A stretch of 35,010 nt of DNA, taken from positions 1 through 35,010 of the forward strand of contig CALVDZ010000016.1 of NCBI GenBank assembly GCA_944326445.1. The letters are read 5' to 3'. Position numbers and translations under genes: made by a program. Positions 1 to 7,357 of this stretch are shown here, in pieces. How positions within the stretch are numbered: the stretch's first letter is position 1; each line of letters begins with the position of its first letter. The notes beneath the pieces are model-generated. The model saw nothing but the letters and a program-made list of their open reading frames with translations, was not told the DNA's origin and made no database searches. This DNA comes from an uncultured Helicobacter sp. (GTDB lineage Bacteria > Campylobacterota > Campylobacteria > Campylobacterales > Helicobacteraceae).

Positions 1-426
1 AGCAATACAGATTCTAAAAATGTCTTGGTATGGCATTTTATTGCAATGTATGCTCCTAGTTTCTTTTTAGGCTTTTTTAAAAATTTAAATCCTAAGAGAC
101 TCATTTTCTTAGGTATGGCTTTGTATTTTGTAGCTGCTGTAATAGGCATTGTAAGTCAAGATTTTTTAGGCTTTTGGCTCTCTTTAGTTCTTGTTGGCAT
201 TGCTTGGTGTTTTTCTTTTAATGGAGGGACTTTTTTGATAAATGCCATTAACTCTCCTTTTAAACTTAAACTTCAAGAGCTAAATGCTCTAGCGACTTTT
301 CTAGCAAATTTCATCGCCTCTTTAAGTGTAGGAGGTATTTTAGCAAGTGGAGGCTATATAGTTTTAAATATTGCCTTGCTTGTGGCTGTGTTTGTGTTTT
401 TTATACTCATTTTTAAATATAAATAA
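1..426 (+). CDS. MFS-type transporter, C-terminal part (5' end outside window)
   Basis: The frame is open from base 1; the first possible internal start is a TTG at 25, so the gene begins before the window. The visible 141 residues are almost entirely hydrophobic and form about five membrane helices separated by short loops with Lys/Arg (for example NPKR near residue 31). This helix pattern and the glycine-rich segments fit the C-terminal half of a major facilitator superfamily exporter or permease, but no substrate can be inferred. Codon use is very AT-rich compared with genes after 2370. It lies 105 bp upstream of an Rrf2-type regulator on the same strand. Family assignment rests on hydropathy pattern rather than a signature motif, so it is moderately secure. 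Confidence 0.6.
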   Translation, partial: SNTDSKNVLVWHFIAMYAPSFFLGFFKNLNPKRLIFLGMALYFVAAVIGIVSQDFLGFWLSLVLVGIAWCFSFNGGTFLINAINSPFKLKLQELNALATFLANFIASLSVGGILASGGYIVLNIALLVAVFVFFILIFKYK

Positions 427-496
427 ATGCTTTTCTTAAGTCTTTTTGTGTGGAGGTTGTTAAGAGGGAGGCAAAAAGTATAGTTAAAGAATTTGC

Positions 497-502
497 TATA
501 AT
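497..502 (+). promoter_or_regulatory. Extended -10 promoter of the Rrf2-type regulator gene
   Basis: TGCTATAAT (494-502 region) is an extended -10 box of the sigma-70 type about 30 bp before the ATG at 532. No TTGACA-like -35 is visible, which is usual in Campylobacterota. A ribosome binding site AAGGAAA follows just before the start codon. Confidence 0.55.
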
Positions 503-531
503 ATCAAAGATTTTATAACTAAGGAAAAGCA

Positions 532-1086
532 ATGCAAATTCCCTCAAGATTTAGCATAGCCATTCATATATGTTTATGTATAGAGTTTTTTAATGCAGAC
601 TCTGAATTTAATAAGCACACAGACAAAAAACATTGCAAAAAGGTAACGGGCGAGGTTTTGGCTGAATCTGTGGGGATTAATAGCGTTATCGTGCGAAATA
701 TCCTAGCGCTTTTAAAAAATGCTGGACTTATCTCTATTTTTCGTGGTAGCAATGGTGCAAGGCTTATGAAAAGTGCCACGCAAATAAGCCTTTTAGATAT
801 TTTTTATGCGGTAGAATCTACGCCTAAAAGTAAAGATTTTCTAACACTCAAGAAAGAATCTAAAGAAAGCACACACAAAGAGAGTGCTTATACAAAAGAA
901 AAAATAGGCTATACACTTTTTAGATTCCATACCAATCCTAGTAAGCTTTGCCCGCTAGGTAAGAATATCCATAGCCTTTTAGATTCTCATTTTTTAAAGG
1001 CTCAAAGGGTTTTAGAAGAGTATTTGCAAAGCGTAAAGCTAAGTGCTTTGCTAGAAGATTTGGATAAGGATAATCTTATGGGTTAA
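532..1086 (+). CDS. Rrf2 family transcriptional regulator
   Basis: 184 residues starting at ATG 532 behind AAGGAAAAGCA. The N-terminal part has the Rrf2 winged-helix layout: a first helix with SRFSIAIHI, a recognition segment GEVLAESVGINSVIVRNIL (about residues 40-58), and the wing with ISIFRGSNGARL followed by ISLLDIFYAVE, which are typical Rrf2/YwnA-like positions. The C-terminal half is Lys/Ser rich. The three closely spaced cysteines that ligate an Fe-S cluster in IscR are not present in that arrangement; Cys residues occur only singly (one in KLCPLG). It may control the neighbouring transporter or the broken downstream gene, but that is inference from position only. The gene is AT-rich like its neighbours, consistent with recent acquisition. 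Confidence 0.8.
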   Translation: MQIPSRFSIAIHICLCIEFFNADSEFNKHTDKKHCKKVTGEVLAESVGINSVIVRNILALLKNAGLISIFRGSNGARLMKSATQISLLDIFYAVESTPKSKDFLTLKKESKESTHKESAYTKEKIGYTLFRFHTNPSKLCPLGKNIHSLLDSHFLKAQRVLEEYLQSVKLSALLEDLDKDNLMG

Positions 1087-1436
1087 GTCTTGATTTGTAT
1101 CACTTCTGTGGGTTGTAATAACAATACACTGCGGTATAATCAAGTAGATTTTATGCCCCATAGTGCCGCCAAAGATAGAGTATCGCCTAAGTGAGCTTGA
1201 CAAGAGTGGCGCAGATTCTCTGTGTGTCTTTTGCAATGGTATTATGGGCTTTGAGGAGTAATGAGCCTCATAAAAAGTGAGAAAATACCACAAAATAAGC
1301 CATAATTTTGCATAATTCATAAAAACGCATTAAAATCTCATTTCCCCCTTGACTGATAGTAGCTCTCATCTTTTATACTATCTTTTTAGAATCTTAAGCT
1401 AATCATAGATTTAAAAAAGATTTTCAAGGAGCAAGA
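1087..1436. other. Intergenic region with possible degraded coding remnants and a promoter
   Basis: No convincing gene. Two short open stretches on the plus strand in different frames (about 1090-1195 and 1155-1261) read like protein (CITSVGCNNN..., then PPKIEYRLSELDKSGADSL...) but lack a proper start and ribosome binding site, so they may be remains of a frameshifted gene. TTGACT (1349-1354) and TATACT (1374-1379), 19 bp apart, form a plausible promoter for the downstream pseudogene. AAGGAG at 1427-1432 is its ribosome binding site. Confidence 0.4.
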
Positions 1437-2361
1437 ATGCAAGATATAGATACAAAGCAAAAAGATTCGCGTAGAATCTTTTTATAAAACACAAGCAAGG
1501 TTGTGCTAGGAGCAGCCGCATTAAGTGGCTTTGGTAGTAGCCTTTTTGCCCTAGATTCTAAAGAAGCTAAAGGCAAGAATTTTTCAGATTCTAAAAACAA
1601 AGGAGCAAATATGAACACTGTAACACCAAACGCAAAAGCAAATCTACAAAAGCTTTTTGGCAGCAATAATCTGCCTAAAGAGGATTTAGAGTTTTTCACA
1701 AACTACGCAAATTTCGCATTTGATGAGGTTTTTACGCACTCAAATTTAGATGAAAATGAGAGGCTTTTAATCATCTTAGCCTCCCTTACAGCAGTCCCTG
1801 CAAAAGAGGAGTTTGAGACTATGCTAAAGGCAGCGTTAAATGCAAAAGTAAGTCCTATCGCCATAAAAGAGGTGATTTATCAAGCTACGCCTTATGTGGG
1901 TATGGCAAAGGTTGCGGACATTTTAAGTATAACAAACAAGGTTTTTAAGCAAAGAGGCATAAAACTCCCTCTAGCAAAGCAAGGCACGACTACTAGGGAA
2001 AACAGGTATGAAAAGGGCTTACAAACACAGGTAGATATTTTTGGTGAGGGTATGAGAAGTGCGATAGATAAAGCCCCTAAGGGACAAAGGCACATAAGGG
2101 AGTTTTTAAGTAGCAATTGCTTTGGCGACTACTACACGCACAGGGCTTGATTTGAAATTTAGAGAATTACTAACCTTTGTGTATCTCATATCTATGGGCG
2201 GGCTTGAACCACAGGTAAAAGCACACATACAAGGAAATGTAAATATGGGCAACGACAGAGACAAACTCATAGCAGTTGTTACAGCCTTAATCCCATACAT
2301 CGGCTATCCACGCTCTCTTAATGCCTTAAGTGCGATTGATGAGGTGGCGCAGATTCCATAA
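1437..2361 (+). pseudogene. Tat-exported carboxymuconolactone decarboxylase-like protein, broken by a stop and a frameshift
   Basis: ATG 1437 follows AAGGAGCAAGA and opens a twin-arginine signal: DSRRIFL, then an in-frame TAA (1485-1487) exactly where the usual Lys of RRxFLK would be, then hydrophobic VVLGAAALSGFGSSLFAL in the same frame. The mature part (from about 1614) reads as a carboxymuconolactone decarboxylase/AhpD-like protein with two half-domains. Around 2132-2144 the frame shifts by +1: the first frame ends NCFGDYYTHRA-stop, while the next frame continues RTGLDLKFRELLTF and runs to 2361 (IGYPRSLNAL). Loss of two bases from an AC-rich run would explain it. Family members act as peroxidases or decarboxylases; exported versions are of unknown substrate. 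With two lesions the gene is probably dead, unless one is a sequencing error; an internal start (ATG 1611) could still yield a cytosolic fragment. Confidence 0.8.
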
Positions 2362-2370
2362 ATCCACCTT

Positions 2371-3216
2371 TTAATACTTCCTCTCCAAAATCCCCTGTGC
2401 CTTTTTAATCATCGGTATATCCACGACATTGCCCTCAAAGCTAAAGGGCTCGCCCTTATGAATCGCCGCTAAGCGCAGCACTTCCTTCGCCCACTGCATT
2501 TGCGTGCTGCCCTGCGAAAACACGGCATTGATGATGGCAAGCTGATTGGGATAAAAGGTGAGCGATCCGCCAAAGCCCATAGAATAGGCAGATTCCATAT
2601 TTGCTTTGAGCCTTGAGTCATCGCGGGTATTGGGGAAAACGCGGTTGATAGGCGGCAAGAGATTATGCGTCCTGCTAGCTAATGCCATCTGCACGCGCAC
2701 GAAATTGAGCATAAAGTCCTTGCCCTCGCCATCGCGCAAGCCCAAATCCAAAATCATATCAAACGCCCCAAAAGCAAGCTGCGCCACACAAGGGTGCGAT
2801 GCGGTAACATTGAGGTTTTGCACCCCTAGCGCGCTCTCAACGAGCAACAGCAGCGCTATCTCCCCTAGCGCACCAATCACAGATTCTATATGCGCTCTTT
2901 GCTCGGCTTTTGGGAGCATTATGCCATAGAGCTGCTCTAAGCCTAATTGCTTCAAAAACGCCATATCATCGGCAAAAAACGCACTTTGCGCGTCGTTAAT
3001 ACGCACGAAAAATTTTGCACTTGGGTTAGCCTGACAAAACGCCAAAATATTCGCCCTGCCCTCGTTTTTGCGCTCGCTTGGCACAGAATCTTCTAAATCC
3101 AAAATGACAGCGTCCGCCTCACTCCCAAAGGCATTTTCAAACTCCTCCCTGCGCGTCGCAGCAACAAAAAGAAGGCTCTTAGCGCGTGGGAAATCCCGCA
3201 TAATCGTCTCTCGCAT
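2371..3216 (-). CDS. HpcH/HpaI-CitE family lyase (citrate lyase beta-subunit-like)
   Basis: Starting at ATG 3216 because AAAGGACGG lies 3 nt upstream of it; an upstream in-frame ATG (3258) has no ribosome binding site. About 281 residues. The TIM-barrel family marks are present: RAKSLLFVAATR at the N-terminus, the acidic metal/CoA site motif DAVILDLEDSVP near residue 35, FVRIND, GIMLPKAE, and LLVESALGV followed by LAFGAFDMILDLGL. CitE-like proteins cleave citryl-CoA, malyl-CoA or similar (methyl)malyl thioesters using Mg2+. No citD or citF homologue is next to it, so it is more likely a stand-alone CitE-like enzyme than part of citrate lyase. It is convergent with the pseudogene upstream and followed by a large nested palindrome. 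Confidence 0.85.
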   Translation of the reverse strand: MRETIMRDFPRAKSLLFVAATRREEFENAFGSEADAVILDLEDSVPSERKNEGRANILAFCQANPSAKFFVRINDAQSAFFADDMAFLKQLGLEQLYGIMLPKAEQRAHIESVIGALGEIALLLLVESALGVQNLNVTASHPCVAQLAFGAFDMILDLGLRDGEGKDFMLNFVRVQMALASRTHNLLPPINRVFPNTRDDSRLKANMESAYSMGFGGSLTFYPNQLAIINAVFSQGSTQMQWAKEVLRLAAIHKGEPFSFEGNVVDIPMIKKAQGILERKY

Positions 3217-3768
3217 AATCCGTCCTTTGTGGTAAAAATTTGGGCTAGGATTATACAAAATTCCGCATTCAATGCGCTTAAGAAATAAAAATTTTTGGCT
3301 TTATCAATCCCCACTCTTAAACAAAGGGCGAGCCTAGATTCTGTGTTTGTGGCATTTGGCTTTTTTAAAAAACTTTGTTTTTAAGACAAGTTTAGATTCA
3401 AATGCAAAATACAGAATCCAACCTAGATTCACAAAAGTAAAATATAAATTCTCAAATTTTTACAAAATCTAGCTCCATAGATTCTGAATTTGCCTTACAT
3501 TCTGCGCTTGGTTTGCCCGGGCATTCTAAGATTTATGAAAGAAATTTTGGCTGCGCCTTGTTGTAAAACGAGGGGCGTGAAGGGGGAGGGGTGAAGTGAG
3601 GAAATCCTAGGGGGTAAATGGGACTATGCAATCGCAAGCAAGGAGATAAGACTAGAGTATCTATCGAGCAAGTGAGCGACAAACTCCCCGATGTATTGCT
3701 CCTTGAGCAAAGCTGTTGTAAGCGTGAGCGAAGCAAAGAGCCAAATGCCCCCACACACAGAATCTAAG
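3217..3768. other. Intergenic region: AGATTC-rich stretch followed by nested palindrome N1
   Basis: No gene is supported. 3330-3490 is AT-rich and carries several AGATTC/GAATC motifs. 3519-3750 holds the large imperfect palindrome listed separately. The minus-strand open frame at 3533-3754 lies inside that palindrome and has low-quality composition. Confidence 0.6.
3519..3750. repeat. Nested palindrome N1 between the lyase gene and phoR
   Basis: Outer arms GGGCATTC (3519-3526) and AATGCCC (3744-3750). A central hairpin GATA...TATC lies in the segment GGAGATAAGACTAGAGTATC (about 3636-3663). It shares with N2 (9263-9388) the left end GGGCATTCTAAGATTT and the block AACTCCCCGAT on the right side. 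Longer and less perfectly paired than N2. Its place after two converging 3' ends (lyase gene and phoR run the same way, lyase upstream of nothing) fits a terminator or a mobile non-coding repeat. Confidence 0.5.
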
Positions 3769-5448
3769 CTAATGCGCAGGGCTTGTGGTGGCTTGCCCAA
3801 AGCACACGCTAAAGGTGCTGCCCTCGCCTAATTTGCTCTTTAGATTCACACTCGCGTTGTGATAGCCCGCCACAGATTCTACGATGGAGAGTCCTAGCCC
3901 CGTGCCGCCTAGCTGCTTGCTGCGCCCCTTATCGACACAGAAAAACCGCTCAAACACGCGCTCTTGCGCATCTTTTGGTATCCCCACGCCGCTATCGCGC
4001 ACCTCTAGCACGACTTTGCCATCGCTTTTTTGGAGCGCGATATGCACTGAACCCTTGGGCTTGTTGTATTTGATAGCGTTGTCACAGAGGTTATACACGA
4101 GGTTTTCTATAAGCTCGGCATTGCCCATTATCGCGCAATCCTCTAGCTTGGTGTGGATGCTGATATGCTGCTTTTGGGCGATGAGTTTCAAGCGTTCAAG
4201 CACGCTCTGAATGATGGCTTTGAGGCTTAGCTTTTGCATAGGTAGCGTGTGTGTGAGCTCGCGCTGCTCATCGAGGAATGAGAGCTTTAGCACCTCATCG
4301 ATCATCGCCAAAAGCCGCCCCGCCTCACGCTCGATTTTGCCCACAAATTCTGAAAAATCCTCCTTTGCCACGAGGTTATTGCTCATCATCTCGCTAGCAG
4401 CAAGGATTGAGGTGAGCGGGGTTTTGAGCTCGTGGGTTACATTGGCGCTAAAATGCCGCTGCAGCATCTGCGCCCTCTTTTTAGCACTTAGATCCCGCAC
4501 AAGCACCATCATACCCTTAAACTTTTTCTTAGAATAAATCGGACCAAAGAGCAGCTCGCATTCTTTGTGTGCAAACTCTAGTGTCTGGGGCGTGGAACGC
4601 TCTGTTTTAAACCTACTGAGCAAAAAAAGCGTTTTTTGCAAAAAAAATGTATCCTTGCTCTCATAGATATTTTGCAAAGCACCTCCTAGATACGCCTGTG
4701 CTTTTTTGTTAGCGAGCAGGACTTTGCCCCGTTTATTGAGTAGCAAAAAGCCATCGCTCATATTTTGGGCAAGGAGCAGAATCTGACTTTGCTTTTGTTT
4801 GAGGATTTTGAGCTGATTTTTGACAAGTCTGTGCTCGTTTTTGACTTTTTGGACAAAGGGCTTTAGCTCATCATAGGGGATTTTGCTAAGGTTTTCGAGC
4901 TTGATAGTGCGCAGAGGCGCGATGATGGAGCGCGTGAGGATCCTAGCAATCACAAAACTTAAAAGCAAACAGCCCAAAAACTCTAACCCAAAATAGGGCA
5001 AAAACTGCACAAACAAATCCTCTATCGTGCTTTTTTCTAACGCGAGACGCAGCACCACCTCATCATCGCCCAAACTCGCCATCGTCGCAAAATAGAGCAT
5101 ATCGTGCTTAAGCGTGTCTGAATAGCGCACGCTCTGGGCTTGTCCGCTTTGGAGCGCACCCTCAATCTCTACGCGCTGGCTATGGTTTTCGCTTCTACTC
5201 ACATCCGAATGCGTATCATAGAGCACCTCGCCGCTAGGCGCGATAAGCGTGATACGATAGGAGCTAGGGGCACTTTCATAGGTTATGAGTGAATCTAAGT
5301 GGGGCTTTAGCGAGGTGGCTTCTTGTCTTAGCATATCAAAGGCTTGGGTTTGGAGGGAAGATTCTAGCACGATGAGCAGCGCGATATTTACCACCACTAG
5401 CAGGCTCGCACAGCTAAAAAATATCGCGCTAAAGATTTTTTGTCGCAT
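3769..5448 (-). CDS. phoR: Phosphate-regulon sensor histidine kinase PhoR-like
   Basis: 559 residues. An N-terminal membrane helix (about 8-28), a periplasmic loop of about 120 residues and a second helix (about 152-172) precede a PAS-like region (about 222-320). The HisKA box FSANVTHELKTPLTSI contains the phosphorylated His at about 339. The catalytic ATPase domain shows the N box (NLVYNLCDNAIKYNKP), G1 (DSGVGIP), F (ERFFCVD) and G2 (GGTGLGLSIV) boxes. The start ATG 5448 overlaps the end region of the response regulator gene, with AAGGAATA before it, so the two are co-translated. Lying downstream of pstSCAB, it is the expected partner that senses PstSCAB status and phosphorylates PhoB. The role in phosphate sensing is inferred from gene order and architecture. 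Confidence 0.88.
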   Translation of the reverse strand: MRQKIFSAIFFSCASLLVVVNIALLIVLESSLQTQAFDMLRQEATSLKPHLDSLITYESAPSSYRITLIAPSGEVLYDTHSDVSRSENHSQRVEIEGALQSGQAQSVRYSDTLKHDMLYFATMASLGDDEVVLRLALEKSTIEDLFVQFLPYFGLEFLGCLLLSFVIARILTRSIIAPLRTIKLENLSKIPYDELKPFVQKVKNEHRLVKNQLKILKQKQSQILLLAQNMSDGFLLLNKRGKVLLANKKAQAYLGGALQNIYESKDTFFLQKTLFLLSRFKTERSTPQTLEFAHKECELLFGPIYSKKKFKGMMVLVRDLSAKKRAQMLQRHFSANVTHELKTPLTSILAASEMMSNNLVAKEDFSEFVGKIEREAGRLLAMIDEVLKLSFLDEQRELTHTLPMQKLSLKAIIQSVLERLKLIAQKQHISIHTKLEDCAIMGNAELIENLVYNLCDNAIKYNKPKGSVHIALQKSDGKVVLEVRDSGVGIPKDAQERVFERFFCVDKGRSKQLGGTGLGLSIVESVAGYHNASVNLKSKLGEGSTFSVCFGQATTSPAH

Positions 5449-5449
5449 A

Positions 5450-6115
5450 TTATTCCTTATCGAGTTTGTAGCCCACGCCGCGGATAGTTTTTATCCTCTT
5501 GCTCCACTCCCCGAGCTTTTGGCGCAGGGTTTTGATATGCACATCGAGCGTGCGCGTCTGCGTGGTGTAGTGCTGCCCCCACACGACTTCTAGTATCTCC
5601 TCGCGGCTAAAGGATCGCTCTTTGTTTTTGAGCAAAAAGCCTAGGAGCTCAAATTCCTTAAGCGTGAGATCGAGCTTTTTGCCTTCCAACACCACTTGGT
5701 GCTTGGTAAAAGAAAACTCCAGTCCCTCAAAATATATATCTTCTTCATTGCGCTCTATCCTCCTTAGCATAGCGCGGATTCTCGCGAGTAGCTCCATCAC
5801 GCCAAAGGGCTTAGTGAGATAGTCATCAGCACCCAAATCCAAGCCCTTGACTTTGTCATACTCGCTGCTTAGTGCCGTGAGCAAAAGCACGGGAATATGG
5901 CGCGTTTTGGGACTACTTTTTAGCTGCTTTAGCACTTCAAATCCGCTTGTGCCCGGCAGCATCACATCGAGCACCACGAGACTTGGGGATTGAATCTTGC
6001 AGGCTTCAAAAAACGCCTTGGCATTACCAAAGCCGCTAGATTCTATATTTTGGGATTTGAGCGCATAGAGCACAAGCTCGAGGATTGAATCGTCATCTTC
6101 TAAGACATAAACCAC
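5450..6115 (-). CDS. phoB: Phosphate-regulon response regulator PhoB-like
   Basis: OmpR/PhoB-type regulator. The receiver domain has the acidic cluster EDDD, the phosphoacceptor Asp in LVVLDVMLPG and the Lys in LTKPFG; the C-terminal winged helix has LTLKEFELLGFLL, FSREEILEVVWG, TRTLDVHIKTLRQKL and IRGVGYKL. The longest frame starts at ATG 6130, but that codon has no ribosome binding site and touches a hairpin repeat. GTG at 6115 is preceded by AAAGGA at a spacing of 5-6 nt and gives the usual short N-terminus (MVYVLEDDD), so it is taken as the start. It should bind Pho boxes such as the one ahead of pstS. It is separated from pstB by about 470 bp of repeats, so it may have its own promoter there or be read through. 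Confidence 0.9.
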   Translation of the reverse strand: MVYVLEDDDSILELVLYALKSQNIESSGFGNAKAFFEACKIQSPSLVVLDVMLPGTSGFEVLKQLKSSPKTRHIPVLLLTALSSEYDKVKGLDLGADDYLTKPFGVMELLARIRAMLRRIERNEEDIYFEGLEFSFTKHQVVLEGKKLDLTLKEFELLGFLLKNKERSFSREEILEVVWGQHYTTQTRTLDVHIKTLRQKLGEWSKRIKTIRGVGYKLDKE

Positions 6116-6135
6116 ATTGAATCCTTTCATTAATT

Positions 6136-6212
6136 TAATGCAAGTTTTTGCTATGGCAAAAACTTGTTACCGCTCGCGGAGAGTGAATCTCCGCTCGCTC
6201 CGCTGCGCGAGC
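6136..6212 (-). repeat. Two-hairpin repeat, copy A
   Basis: First hairpin GCAAGTTTTTGC / GCAAAAACTTGT; second hairpin CGGAGA / TCTCCG, bounded by CGCTCG and GCGCGAGC. Abuts the phoB start region. Confidence 0.8.
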
Positions 6213-6222
6213 CCATCATTAT

Positions 6223-6294
6223 TCTGCAAGTTTGCTAAGCAAACTTGCTATCGCTCGTGGGAAGTAAATCCCCACTTCGCTCCGCTGCGCGAGC
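6223..6294 (-). repeat. Two-hairpin repeat, copy B
   Basis: First hairpin GCAAGTTTGC / GCAAACTTGC; second hairpin GTGGG / CCCAC. The arms differ from copy A on both sides but still pair. Confidence 0.8.
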
Positions 6295-6398
6295 ATACAC
6301 GGCGTTTTTAGCAAGCTTATAGAATCTCTTGGTGTAATCGCGTCAGGAACGCCGCTTGGGCTAGCGCCTTTTCTATAAACCAAAGATTCTATCATTTA

Positions 6399-6474
6399 AT
6401 GCAAGTTTTTGCTTTTGGCAAAAACTTGTTGCCGCTCGTGGCAAATGAATTGCCACTCGCTCCGCTACGCGAGC
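6399..6474 (-). repeat. Two-hairpin repeat, copy C
   Basis: First hairpin GCAAGTTTTTGC / GCAAAAACTTGT; second hairpin GTGGCAA / TTGCCAC. Followed by the same spacer as copy B. Confidence 0.8.
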
Positions 6475-6589
6475 ATACATTGCGTTTTTTAGCGAGCTTA
6501 TAGAATCTCTTGGTGTAATCGCGTCAGGAACGCCGCTTGGCGATGGCACAGATTCTATAAACCCGCCTTAGATTCTATCATTTTAGCAA

Positions 6590-7348
6590 TTACCCAAATT
6601 TTCCTTCAATATAATCTTGGGTTTTCTTATCCTTTGCCTTGCTAAAGATTTTTTGTGTCTCATCAAACTCTATCATCTCCCCTAGTAGGAAAAACGCCGT
6701 CTTATCGGAGATTCTATGGGCTTGTTGCATATTATGCGTAACGATGATGATGGTGTATTCTTTTTTGAGCTTGGCGATGAGCTCCTCGATTTTGAGCGTA
6801 GAGATAGGATCGAGCGCGCTTGTGGGCTCATCCATCAAAATCACTTCGGGATTTATCGCAATCGTGCGCGCGATACACAGCCGCTGCTGCTGCCCACCAC
6901 TTAGGGAGAGCGCGCTTTTGTGCAGTCTGTCCTTGACATCTTTCCACAGCCCCACATCTTTTAGAGACTCCTCCACGATAGAATCTAGCTTGGCTTTATT
7001 TTTCACCCCGTGTGTTTTGGGACCAAAGGTGATATTGTCATAAATGCTCATCGGGAAAGGATTTGGCTTTTGAAACACCATACCCACCTTTTTGCGCAAA
7101 TCATTAACATCGTATTTTTTATAAATATTATCCCCGCGGAAGAGAATCTTGCCCTTTATCCTGCAGCCCTCGACAAGATCGTTCATACGATTAAGACTCT
7201 TGATAAAGGTGCTCTTCCCACAGCCACTCGGACCGATAAAGGCGGTTACATCGCCCTTGTAAATATCCATATTGATATTTTTTAGCGCGTGAAAATCGCC
7301 ATAGAAAAGATTCATATCCTTGATACTAAAGATAAGCTTTTTATCCAT
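6590..7348 (-). CDS. pstB: Phosphate ABC transporter ATP-binding protein PstB
   Basis: 252 residues, full family length. Walker A GPSGCGKST (about 39-47), Q-loop in VFQKPNPFPMSIYDNI (the NPFPMSIYDN string is typical of PstB), signature LSGGQQQRLCIAR, Walker B VILMDEPTSALD and the H-loop in IIVTHNMQQA. It powers phosphate import through PstC/PstA and, by family precedent, takes part in the signal that holds PhoR inactive when phosphate is plentiful. ATG 7348 has AAGGAG 5 nt upstream and sits 10 bp after the pstA stop, so it is the last gene of the pstSCAB run before the repeat array. Confidence 0.95.
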   Translation of the reverse strand: MDKKLIFSIKDMNLFYGDFHALKNINMDIYKGDVTAFIGPSGCGKSTFIKSLNRMNDLVEGCRIKGKILFRGDNIYKKYDVNDLRKKVGMVFQKPNPFPMSIYDNITFGPKTHGVKNKAKLDSIVEESLKDVGLWKDVKDRLHKSALSLSGGQQQRLCIARTIAINPEVILMDEPTSALDPISTLKIEELIAKLKKEYTIIIVTHNMQQAHRISDKTAFFLLGEMIEFDETQKIFSKAKDKKTQDYIEGKFG

Positions 7349-7357
7349 TTGTGCTCC

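Larger units (their letters stand above)
6131..6589. other. Repeat array between phoB and pstB
   Basis: No gene. The stretch holds three two-hairpin repeats (copies A, B, C) and two near-identical 69-70 bp spacers. The spacers (6291-6359 and 6471-6540) both contain AATCGCGTCAGGAACGCCGC, and the second pair of repeat plus spacer is almost a tandem duplication. The reverse complement of part of 6331-6395 (TATAGAAAAGGxGCTAGCCC) recurs at 30725-30746, so whole array units, not only hairpins, are shared between the two loci. Confidence 0.75.

Noticed and set aside
1051..1320. 89-residue minus-strand frame after the Rrf2-type gene
   Set aside because: No ribosome binding site, no domain pattern, and overlaps the 3' end of a real gene.
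6136..6474. Integron attC-like sites
   Set aside because: Two-hairpin layout with variable stems recalls attC, but the RYYYAAC/GTTRRRY core sites are absent and no integrase or cassette genes are present.
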